This document shows positions 50,418 to 57,174 of a DNA stretch of 64,000 nt, in pieces; within the stretch, counting starts at the first letter, position 1, and the number at the start of each line of letters is the position of its first letter. The position numbers and the translations under genes are program-made. Below the pieces are notes generated by a model. It ran no database searches, had not been told where the DNA came from, and saw only the letters and a list, made by a program, of their open reading frames with translations. The stretch spans positions 1 through 64,000 of the forward strand of contig VFZF01000005.1 of the NCBI GenBank assembly GCA_016871335.1, written 5' to 3'. The stretch comes from Acidimicrobiia bacterium. GTDB lineage: Bacteria; Acidobacteriota; Vicinamibacteria; Vicinamibacterales; SCN-69-37.

Positions 50418-51337
50418 TGGCCTCGCGCGCCACCGTCATCGTGAACCCCGCCGCCGGGCGGGGCCGGGGTGCGCGCGCGCTGCCCGCGGTGCGTGAGGCG
50501 TTCGCCGCAGTCGGCATCACCGACATTCGAGTCACGGCGTCCAAAGCCGACGAACGCACCATCGCCGCGCGCGCCATCGACGAAGGCGCGACAACGGTCG
50601 TGGCCGTGGGTGGCGACGGCACGTGGAGCAACGTCGCCAATGCCATCCTCTCGGCCGGCGCCGGCGATCAGGTGCGGCTCGGGCTCATCGCTGCCGGCAC
50701 AGGCAACGATTTCGCCAAGACGGTCGGCGCACCGGCGAGTGACTTCGCGGCCACTGCGAAGCTCGTCGCCGATGAGTCCGAGACCCGCGTGGACGTGGGT
50801 CACATCGAAGACCAGTACTTCCTCAACATCGCGGGCTTCGGCTTCGACATCGCCGTGCTCGAGGACATCCCGTCGATTCCGTGGCTCAAGGGCGACGCGG
50901 TCTACATCTACTCCGCACTCCGGCAACTGGTCGGCTACGGCGGCGTGGACATCGACATCACGTCGCCGGCCGGCCGTCGCGGTGCCACGCGGCACCTGAT
51001 GTTGATCCTGGCCAACGCGAAGAACTTCGGCGGCGCATTCCGTATTGCGCCGCATGCCTCGCTGACGGATGGCGCGCTCGACGCGATCTCGATTCACGAC
51101 GCGTCAACGCTGCGACGCCTGAAACTCTTCGGCGCCGCCGCGCGCGGCACCCACATCGGCCAGCAGGAAGTGGTCACCGAGGCCGCATCGTCGTTCACGA
51201 TTCATTTCGCGGTGCCTCCAGCCTATGAGACGGACGGCGAATACCGGCAGGCGTCCTCCGCCGACGTAGTGGTACGCTGTGTAGCCGGTGCGCTGCGTGT
51301 CGTCGCACCCACGCCACCTACACCACCTGCTCGATGA
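50417..51337 (+). CDS. Diacylglycerol/sphingoid-base kinase family protein
   Basis: A 306-residue lipid kinase of the DAGKc type: VIVNPAAGRGRGARALP, the ATP motif VAVGGDGTWSNVANAI, IAAGTGNDFAKTVG, then ILANAKNFGGAFRIAPHASL and DGALDAISIHD. It phosphorylates a lipid hydroxyl; diacylglycerol, a sphingoid base or ceramide are possible. Adjacent to a serine palmitoyltransferase-like gene, a sphingoid substrate is the attractive choice. It starts at ATG 50417 overlapping the previous stop by 1 bp, and ends overlapping the next ATG by 4 bp. Confidence 0.9.
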   Translation: MASRATVIVNPAAGRGRGARALPAVREAFAAVGITDIRVTASKADERTIAARAIDEGATTVVAVGGDGTWSNVANAILSAGAGDQVRLGLIAAGTGNDFAKTVGAPASDFAATAKLVADESETRVDVGHIEDQYFLNIAGFGFDIAVLEDIPSIPWLKGDAVYIYSALRQLVGYGGVDIDITSPAGRRGATRHLMLILANAKNFGGAFRIAPHASLTDGALDAISIHDASTLRRLKLFGAAARGTHIGQQEVVTEAASSFTIHFAVPPAYETDGEYRQASSADVVVRCVAGALRVVAPTPPTPPAR

Positions 51338-52554
51338 AGGCCCTCTCGTTTGCGGCGCCCATCCCGACATACCTGACCACCCTTGTCGCCAGCCGGCTGT
51401 CGGAATCCCTGCTCGTCGGCCCCCACGCGTGCACACGATTTGCGGACGTCGCCACCCCCGATCTGCCCAACGCGCAGTGGGTACGCATCCGCACGCGCAT
51501 GGGCGGCATCTGCGGCAGCGACCTCGGCATCGTCGGCCTCTCGACCAGCCCGACGACCTCCCCGTTTTCCTCGTTCCCGTTTGTGCTCGGACACGAGTGT
51601 GTCGGCACAATCGAAACACTCGGGCAGGATGTTCGTGGCTTCGGCATCGGCGACCGCGTGGTCATCAACCCACTGCTGTGCTGTGAAGCGCGCGCCATTA
51701 CGCCGGTGTGTGCGGCGTGCGCGACGGGCCACCACTCACGCTGTGCGCATTTCACGGACGGCGCGTTGCCGGCCGGCATGTTCATCGGCACGACCACGGG
51801 GCTCGGCGGCGGCTGGGGAGAATACTTCGTCGCCCACGTGTCACAGCTTGTGCGCGTGCCTGATGCCGTCAGCGACGCAGCAGCCGTGATGACCGAGCCA
51901 TTCGCCTGTTGCGTGCACGCGGCACGCGGACACCTGCCTGCCGCAGGCCAGACGGTGCTGGTTATCGGCGCCGGCACGATGGGACTTCTCATGGTCGCGG
52001 CGCTGCGCGCGCTCTCACCTGACCTGTCCATCATTGTCATGGCGCGTCATCAATTTCAGGCGGACCATGCCACCCGACTCGGCGCCACTCGCGTTCTCAT
52101 GGCACGCGGCGAATACCTGCCGACGCTGGCCGAGGCCGTCGGCACCAGACTCGTGTCACCGATCATCGGCCGGCCGATTGGCATCGGCGGCGTTGACCAT
52201 ACCTACGTCTGTGTCACCGGCACCCGCGCGGTGGAAGACGCCATGCGCTTCACGCGTGCGGGTGGCGCAATTACCCTGATTGGCAACGCGAGCACCTTGC
52301 GCGGTCTCGACTGGACGCCGCTGTGGCTCAAGGAACTCACGTTCCGCGGCACACTCGCCTACGGCAGCCACGGCCACAGCGGTGCCAGCGTCAGCGCGTT
52401 CAACGAGGCGGCCGATCTCATCGCCTCGGGCCGCGCCGATGTTGAGCCCCTGGTGACACATCAGTTCCCGCTTGCGGACCACGCCAGGGCACTGGCGGCG
52501 GCGCGCGCCAAGCATGGCGGCGCATCCGTTAAAGTGGTGTTCACGTATTCATGA
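51334..52554 (+). CDS. Zinc-type medium-chain alcohol dehydrogenase
   Basis: A 406-residue MDR dehydrogenase. Catalytic zinc ligands are in GGICGSDLG and LGHECVG. The structural zinc lobe has CCEARAITPVCAACATGHHS RC. The NAD(P) motif is VLVIGAGTMGLLMVAAL. It likely oxidises or reduces a product of the upstream lipid enzymes; a keto-lipid is possible. The ATG overlaps the kinase stop (ATGA), ending a four-gene overlapping operon. Its stop TGA is inside an inverted repeat shared with the convergent ferredoxin gene. Confidence 0.9.
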   Translation: MKALSFAAPIPTYLTTLVASRLSESLLVGPHACTRFADVATPDLPNAQWVRIRTRMGGICGSDLGIVGLSTSPTTSPFSSFPFVLGHECVGTIETLGQDVRGFGIGDRVVINPLLCCEARAITPVCAACATGHHSRCAHFTDGALPAGMFIGTTTGLGGGWGEYFVAHVSQLVRVPDAVSDAAAVMTEPFACCVHAARGHLPAAGQTVLVIGAGTMGLLMVAALRALSPDLSIIVMARHQFQADHATRLGATRVLMARGEYLPTLAEAVGTRLVSPIIGRPIGIGGVDHTYVCVTGTRAVEDAMRFTRAGGAITLIGNASTLRGLDWTPLWLKELTFRGTLAYGSHGHSGASVSAFNEAADLIASGRADVEPLVTHQFPLADHARALAAARAKHGGASVKVVFTYS

Positions 52555-52604
52555 GGCAATGGGGCAATGAGGTAATTCAGAACTCCATTGCCGCATTGCC
52601 TCAT
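52551..52604. repeat. Inverted repeat carrying the stop codons of two convergent genes (family I)
   Basis: The arms (52551-52569 ATGAGGCAATGGGGCAATG, and its complement at 52586-52604) match at 18 of 19 positions. The TGA in the left arm is the stop of the dehydrogenase gene (52552-52554). The TGA in the right arm on the other strand is the stop of the ferredoxin gene (52601-52603). Both genes therefore end TGAGGCAATG. Confidence 0.93.
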
Positions 52605-52951
52605 TCGGTACCCGGCACAGGCTCGATGTGTGCCGCAGGCGGACCACCCGCATCGGCGCGTCCTGACCCGGCGAGGCGGCTGATTGCGCGCACGGCCATG
52701 TCGTGGTCGCAGAGGATCTGGCACGACAGGCGCACACCGGTCAGGCCTTTGGCCGCGAGCACGTTTTTTTCCGCCACAGTCATCGCCTCGGGTTCGCCGT
52801 CGATGAACTCCACGCGGCACGTGGCGCAGCGCGCCTTCCCCCCACACGCGTGCAACTGATCAATCGCCGCATCCTGCTCGAGCGCGAGCACGAGGCGCTT
52901 TCCTGATTCAACTTCGAACGTTCCAACATTTTCTACGGTCAACTTCGGCAC
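52601..52951 (-). CDS. [2Fe-2S] ferredoxin
   Basis: A 116-residue ferredoxin of plant/adrenodoxin fold: HACGGKARCATCRVEFIDGE holds three cluster Cys (C-x5-C-x2-C), and LSCQILCDHDM the fourth. A Gly/Ala/Pro tail follows. It carries electrons for an unknown partner. GTG 52951 is chosen with a GGAG site 8 nt upstream. It lies 13 bp after the SDR dehydrogenase gene on the same strand and is convergent with the Zn-dehydrogenase gene. Confidence 0.9.
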   Translation of the reverse strand: MPKLTVENVGTFEVESGKRLVLALEQDAAIDQLHACGGKARCATCRVEFIDGEPEAMTVAEKNVLAAKGLTGVRLSCQILCDHDMAVRAISRLAGSGRADAGGPPAAHIEPVPGTE

Positions 52952-52964
52952 TTTGGAATCTCCA

Positions 52965-53978
52965 TCAATATCTCTCTTGAATCGTCGGAATGAGGTAATC
53001 CCTGAACGCCCGTTCAAAGTCGTACTGCGGCGCAAAGCCCCAGTCGCGGCGCGCGGCGGAATCGTCCACGTCGGCGGGCCAGGAGTCGACGATGCCCTGG
53101 CGTTTTTCGTCGATGGTGAACGTGATCTTCGCGTCAGGGAATGCGCGAAGGACTTCCTCGTGGACCTGACCAGCTGTGGGCGCGAACGCACCGAGGTTGT
53201 AGACCGTCTGCGTGAGCGACTCCCGGGGTGCGGCGGCCAGTTTCAACAGCGCGTCAACGCCGTCAGGCATCGCCATGAACGGGATCTGCGTGGCCGGACG
53301 CACGAAACACGCGTACGCCTCGCCCTTCGCGGCTGCGTGGATCATTTCAGGCGCGTAGTCGGATGTGCCGCCCGATGGCACGGTCAACGCGGAAATGAGT
53401 CCTGGAAAACGAACCGCGCGGAAGTCCACGCGACCACTCTGGGGGTCCTTCGACAGCTGCTTGTAGTGGTTCGCGTAATACGCGCCCAGTTGTTCGCAAT
53501 ACAGCTTGTTGCACCCATACATCGTCGTTGGCGTCGTGAACTGATCCTCGCGCACCTTGCCTGCAGCCATCTTCGCCGCGAGTGAGGGCAGACCAAACGC
53601 GGCGATTGACGATGGGTAGAGGAACGTGACCGGGCGGCCGTGGGATTCGCCTTCCTTCTGCGCGAACTCGAGGAGGTTGAGGGTGCCTTCCACGTTCACC
53701 TCGTGCGCGGTCACCGGCGAGAACTCCGATCGCGTCGAGAGCAACGCGGCCAGGTGGAACACCAGGTCCACTTCGAATTCCGAGAGGATGCGTTCGAGCA
53801 GCCCCTTGTCCAGGATCGAGCCGGTGAACTCGCGCGAGACCTTCTTCGCCAGGGACGGATCGAGCGGCGCGACGTCCAGTGTCACGATGGCGCGGGCTCC
53901 ACCGCCTGCCAGTGTATCGATGAGACCGTGGCCGATTTCTCCGCCGGCGCCGGTGATGAGCACAACTGGTTTCCGCAT
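52965..53978 (-). CDS. SDR-type L-threonine 3-dehydrogenase-like enzyme
   Basis: A 337-residue extended SDR protein: nucleotide motif LITGAGGEIGHGLI, catalytic Tyr in MYGCNKLYCE, and the threonine-dehydrogenase blocks VRFPGLISALTVPSGGTSDY, AYACFVRPATQIPFMAMPD and DSWPADVDDSAARRDWGF. It would oxidise threonine to 2-amino-3-ketobutyrate. The usual partner, a 2-amino-3-ketobutyrate CoA ligase, could in principle be the alpha-oxoamine synthase at 48415, although that looks SPT-like. ATG 53978 is clear. A ferredoxin gene follows. Confidence 0.88.
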   Translation of the reverse strand: MRKPVVLITGAGGEIGHGLIDTLAGGGARAIVTLDVAPLDPSLAKKVSREFTGSILDKGLLERILSEFEVDLVFHLAALLSTRSEFSPVTAHEVNVEGTLNLLEFAQKEGESHGRPVTFLYPSSIAAFGLPSLAAKMAAGKVREDQFTTPTTMYGCNKLYCEQLGAYYANHYKQLSKDPQSGRVDFRAVRFPGLISALTVPSGGTSDYAPEMIHAAAKGEAYACFVRPATQIPFMAMPDGVDALLKLAAAPRESLTQTVYNLGAFAPTAGQVHEEVLRAFPDAKITFTIDEKRQGIVDSWPADVDDSAARRDWGFAPQYDFERAFRDYLIPTIQERY

Positions 53979-53987
53979 GAGAGTTCC

Positions 53988-54854
53988 TTACCCGAGATAC
54001 AGTCCGTGCAGGACGGACACGATGATCGACAGCACCGACAACACGAGGCACCCGAGGGCCCATGCGACATGGTTGATCCGCTCCGGTTGCAGCGGATCAA
54101 GCAGGCGTCCCGCCACGTAGCCGCCCACAAATCCTCCCGCGTGCGCCCAGTTGTCGATGCTGGACATCACAAATCCGAAGAGAAACATGATGGCGGCGTA
54201 GGTCAGGGCCTGTGAGTACACCGCGCTGGATCCCGTCCGGCGACCGTAATACACCAGCGCGCCGAGCAAGCCGAAGATCGCGGCCGACGCCCCGACCGTG
54301 AGTTGCGCGCCGCGCAACATCGGAATCGGAATCCATCCGAGAAACGCGCCGGCGAACGAGCTCATCAGAAAGCCCACGATGGTCGCGACCGTGTAGACGA
54401 TGACCATTCGACCCGGACCGTACAAGTCGGAGACCGCGGGCGCGAGCTGGCGCACCCAATACATGTTGAAGAAGATGTGCAGGAGGCCGCCGTGCAGCCA
54501 GCCGGCGCTGAGCACCGTCCACCAGCGGTCGAACACAAACACGGGCACCGCGCCGCTGGCCCCGAGCATCAGGTTCGCCTGGGTGCTGGGTGAGAGGATG
54601 CCGAACATCCCGCCGCCCATGATGTTGCCGCCCGACATCAGCAGGGAGATCACATACAGCACCACGGACATGCCCACGACAAACGGGACAAATCCCATGT
54701 CGCTACCGAGACGTCGCACGGCGCTCGCGTACCCCCACAGGCCCGGGTTGCGGCGGCCGCAGTTGTAACACGTGTCATCGTTGACCCCGACGAGATCCCC
54801 GCACGAGGCGCAGACGACAGATCCGGTGGTCTGGCGGCCAAACATTCGCACCAT
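53988..54854 (-). CDS. Rhomboid-family intramembrane protease with zinc ribbon
   Basis: A 288-residue protein with an N-terminal zinc ribbon (CASCGDLVGVNDDTCYNCG), then six membrane helices. Catalytic Ser is in TVGASAAIFGLLGALV and His in DNWAHAGGFVGGYVAG; the helper WLHGGLLHIFFNMYWV is present. It cuts membrane-spanning substrates within the bilayer. ATG 54854 is followed by MVRMFGRQTTG. It is divergent from the epimerase gene across a GGTCCGC repeat and lies 9 bp upstream of the SDR gene. Confidence 0.92.
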   Translation of the reverse strand: MVRMFGRQTTGSVVCASCGDLVGVNDDTCYNCGRRNPGLWGYASAVRRLGSDMGFVPFVVGMSVVLYVISLLMSGGNIMGGGMFGILSPSTQANLMLGASGAVPVFVFDRWWTVLSAGWLHGGLLHIFFNMYWVRQLAPAVSDLYGPGRMVIVYTVATIVGFLMSSFAGAFLGWIPIPMLRGAQLTVGASAAIFGLLGALVYYGRRTGSSAVYSQALTYAAIMFLFGFVMSSIDNWAHAGGFVGGYVAGRLLDPLQPERINHVAWALGCLVLSVLSIIVSVLHGLYLG

Positions 54855-54861
54855 TATGTCT

Positions 54862-54900
54862 CCGTCCGCGGTCCGCTGTCCGCTGGTCCGCGGTCCGGTA
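54862..54900. repeat. Tandem GGTCCGCTGTCCGC repeat (family D) at divergent promoter
   Basis: The 58-bp gap between the rhomboid and epimerase genes is mostly CGCGGTCCGCTGTCCGC units. A second array of the same units (GCAGTCCGCAGTCCGCGG) lies inside the epimerase gene at 55004-55046, where it is translated as SPQSAVPSPQSA. Confidence 0.85.
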
Positions 54901-54912
54901 GACTCACAGACA

Positions 54913-55902
54913 ATGCGGGTACTTGTCACTGGGGGTACGGGGTATCTGGGGCAGGCGATTGTCCGCGCGCTGGTCGCGCGCGGGCACTCGCCGGTGGTGT
55001 ACGCGCGCAGTCCGCAGTCCGCGGTCCCCAGTCCGCAGTCCGCCGCGAAAATGAGCTCGGAGGCGATTTCTCCGGAAATCGCCTCCGAGCTCATTTTCGT
55101 GCACGGCGACGTGCGCGACCGCGACGCCCTCGTCGCAGCCGCGCGCGGCTGCGACGCGATGATCCACACCGCGGCCCTGGTCGCGGTGTGGCGCCCCCGC
55201 GCCGCCGACTTTGACGACGTCAATGTCGGCGGCCTCAGACACGCGCTGGAGGCCGTGCGGCAGCACGGCCTCCAGCGCCTCGTCTACACGTCGTCGTTCC
55301 TCGCCCTGCCGCCGGCAGGGCGAACGACGACGTTGGACAGCAATGACTACCAGCGGACGAAGACCATCGCCGAACGCGTGGCCGCTGAGGCCCACGCGTC
55401 CGGCGTCCCCATCGTCCGCCTCTACCCGGGTGTCATTTATGGCCCGGGTCTGATGTCCGACGGCAACCTGGTGGGCAAACAGATTGCCGACCACCTCAAA
55501 GGCTGGTTGCCCGGCCTTCTCGGCGCAGACCGCATCTGGTCGTTTGCGTGGGTGGAGTCCGTTGCCGCCGCGCACGTCGCGGCCCTCGAACATCCATCGC
55601 CGGCCCCGGCGTATCAAGTCGGCGGCCCGAACGAGCCTCAGATGCGGCCGTTCGAGATTCTGCGCGACCTCAAGGGCACGGCCCTGCCGCAGAGGCTCCC
55701 CTGGTGGACCGGCCACCTCGCCGCCATCGTCGACCCGGCCCGTCCCGCCATCCTCGGCGCGCCTCGACAGATCACCCACAAGACCGTCGCCATCTTCCGC
55801 CACGACTGGCCGCTCGACTCCTCGGCAGCCCAGCGCGACCTCGGATACACCTACCCTGCGCTCACTGATGGGATCACTCGGGTCGTGGAAGCTCGCTCCT
55901 GA
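54913..55902 (+). CDS. NAD-dependent epimerase/dehydratase with in-frame palindrome
   Basis: A 329-residue extended SDR protein: LVTGGTGYLGQAIVRALV, HTAALVAVWRP, VYTSSFLALPP, YQRTKTIAERVAAEA and VRLYPGVIYGPG. The active Tyr is in NDYQRTK. Substrate unknown; the Y-x-x-x-K and DNLVG-like region fit dihydroflavonol reductase-like members. After the first strand (VVYARSPQSA) about 20 extra residues (VPSPQSAAKMSSEAISPEIA) are encoded by a GCAGTCC array and a perfect 25-bp hairpin. Four more long palindromes fall inside the next 230 bp. The ATG at 54913 follows a repeat-filled 58-bp promoter region. Confidence 0.88.
   Translation: MRVLVTGGTGYLGQAIVRALVARGHSPVVYARSPQSAVPSPQSAAKMSSEAISPEIASELIFVHGDVRDRDALVAAARGCDAMIHTAALVAVWRPRAADFDDVNVGGLRHALEAVRQHGLQRLVYTSSFLALPPAGRTTTLDSNDYQRTKTIAERVAAEAHASGVPIVRLYPGVIYGPGLMSDGNLVGKQIADHLKGWLPGLLGADRIWSFAWVESVAAAHVAALEHPSPAPAYQVGGPNEPQMRPFEILRDLKGTALPQRLPWWTGHLAAIVDPARPAILGAPRQITHKTVAIFRHDWPLDSSAAQRDLGYTYPALTDGITRVVEARS
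55046..55099. repeat. Perfect 25-bp hairpin, loop TCCG, inside epimerase gene
   Basis: The arm 55046-55070 starts CGAAAATGAGCTCGG and ends GGCGATTTC; it is exactly complementary to 55075-55099, with loop TCCG. It is AT-richer than the gene around it. It is in frame (MSSEAISPEIASELIF) and flanked on the left by GCAGTCC repeats. It looks like an inserted palindromic element. Confidence 0.95.
55131..55156. repeat. Perfect 26-bp palindrome inside epimerase gene
   Basis: Self-complementary from CGTCGCAGCC through GCGACG with no loop, encoding LVAAARGCDA. The protein sequence here is normal for the family. Confidence 0.95.
55243..55278. repeat. Perfect 16-bp hairpin, loop GGCA, inside epimerase gene
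   Basis: Arm 55243-55258 (GCGCTGGAGGCCGTGC) is exactly complementary to 55263-55278. The encoded sequence (ALEAVRQHGLQRL) is normal for the family, so the palindrome arose without an insertion. Confidence 0.95.
55288..55333. repeat. 21-bp hairpin with a 3-nt bulge inside epimerase gene
   Basis: Segments 55288-55299 and 55303-55311 pair perfectly with 55322-55333 and 55313-55321. The only unpaired bases are the bulge CTC at 55300-55302, exactly one codon, and one central C at 55312. The encoded protein (TSSFLALPPAGRTTT) keeps the conserved YTSS strand. Confidence 0.93.
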
Positions 55903-55919
55903 ATCTTGCACCTTGGAAA

Positions 55920-56072
55920 CTTGGAACCGCGGTTCCTGGTTCATCGGTTCATGGTTCATGGTGCCGTTCATGGTTCGGGGTTCGTAGGGCCCGCTGGGTT
56001 TCAGCGGGCCGTTCAGGGTTCCGCGCCATGAACCATGAACCGATGAACCAGGAACAGTCCGAATAGCAGTAG
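55920..56072. repeat. GGTTCATGGTTCA repeats (family C) with family J hairpin, copy 2
   Basis: GGTTCCTGGTTCATCGG and TTCATGGTTCATGG units run to 55985. A perfect 9-bp hairpin follows (GGCCCGCTG at 55988-55996, complement at 56002-56010). Then ATGAACCATGAACCGATGAA units in the opposite orientation run to about 56072. The tract fills the gap between the epimerase and aldolase genes and is mirror-like as a whole. Confidence 0.9.
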
Positions 56073-56094
56073 AATCCCCGGACCGGAGGAATAG

Positions 56095-57147
56095 ATGCGA
56101 GCACGTGTGATGGCAGTCGGCCTGGTGGGGGCGTTGGTGTGTGGAATCTCGGTCACGGGTGAGCAGGCGTCGCACCTGAATCCGATGATCGACTTGCTCA
56201 CCGCAAAGAAGGGCATGTTCGGGCTTGGCCTGCCGACGCCACCACGCGGTGGTGGCCCGGGCGGCAACCGCGGCGGCGGCCGCGGGGGCGACGCAGCACA
56301 GACACCACCGGCCACGCCAGCACCTCCTCCAGCCCCCGTGCCCGTGCGGACGCCGGCTGAACTCGCGCAGGACGCGATCGCGCATCCGGAATCCGACTGG
56401 TTCTTTACCGCAGCGATGGAACGCAGCGCTGACGCCGGCGAACCCATGCTGATGGCGTTCCAGGACGCGATGGCAGCAGCCGGACCTGTCGGCGGTTCCC
56501 CGCGCCGGCTGCTCGCGCCGATCAACTCGAAGGCCCCGAACATCACGCGACCCGGCGAGGCCGCCCCGTCCGACTACATCAACATCCTCAGCCGCCAGCT
56601 GAACGCCGGCATCTCGAGCATTTCGTTTGTCGAGGTCGACACGGCCGAGGAACTGCGCATGGGCATCAACGCGCTGCGCTTCAAGTCGAAGGGCGGCACA
56701 CGTCCGGAGAACGTCGGCAACGCGCCGAAGTACTGGGGACTGAGCGAAGCCGAGTATCGCCGCAAGGCTGACGTCTGGCCGCTCAATCCCGAGGGTGAAA
56801 TCGTCGTGTGGGCCATCATCGAGTCGCACGAAGGCCTCGCGAACATCCGCGAGATCGCGCAGGTGCCCGGCCTGAGCGTCATCGCGGCCGGCGCCGGCAC
56901 ACTCGGGGGCGTCTTCTCCACCACCAACGCCGAAGGCCGTCGCGTGAGAGACGATGCGGCGTGGGAGGCGGCGATTCAGAAGATCGCGGACGCGTGCAGG
57001 GAGTTCAATAAGGCCTGCGCGTATCCCGTGAACGAAAACGACATCGAGGCCCGCTACAAACAGGGCTTCACGGTCGGCATCCTCCAGGCGTTTAACGACG
57101 CCGCGTTCCGCGCCGTGGCCAAAGGACGCGCGCTCGCGGGACGCTGA
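56095..57147 (+). CDS. Exported HpcH/HpaI-family aldolase-like protein
   Basis: A 350-residue protein with a signal peptide (MRARVMAVGLVGALVCGISV) and a pyruvate-aldolase (HpcH/HpaI) barrel: GFDT-like SIVEVDTAEE region (SFVEVDTAEELRMGINALRF), VVWAIIESHEGLANIREIAQ, VIAAGAGTLGGVFSTT. A Gly/Arg-then-Pro-rich insert (PPRGGGPGGNRGGGRGGDAA) follows the first strand. Exported HpcH-like proteins are odd, because the family is normally cytosolic; metal-site residues are partly conserved (Glu in VWAIIESHEG). The reaction is unproven. A strong GGAGGAA ribosome site precedes ATG 56095. Confidence 0.85.
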   Translation: MRARVMAVGLVGALVCGISVTGEQASHLNPMIDLLTAKKGMFGLGLPTPPRGGGPGGNRGGGRGGDAAQTPPATPAPPPAPVPVRTPAELAQDAIAHPESDWFFTAAMERSADAGEPMLMAFQDAMAAAGPVGGSPRRLLAPINSKAPNITRPGEAAPSDYINILSRQLNAGISSISFVEVDTAEELRMGINALRFKSKGGTRPENVGNAPKYWGLSEAEYRRKADVWPLNPEGEIVVWAIIESHEGLANIREIAQVPGLSVIAAGAGTLGGVFSTTNAEGRRVRDDAAWEAAIQKIADACREFNKACAYPVNENDIEARYKQGFTVGILQAFNDAAFRAVAKGRALAGR

Positions 57148-57174
57148 CGCGCGCGCTCGCGCGCGCCCTGGTTC

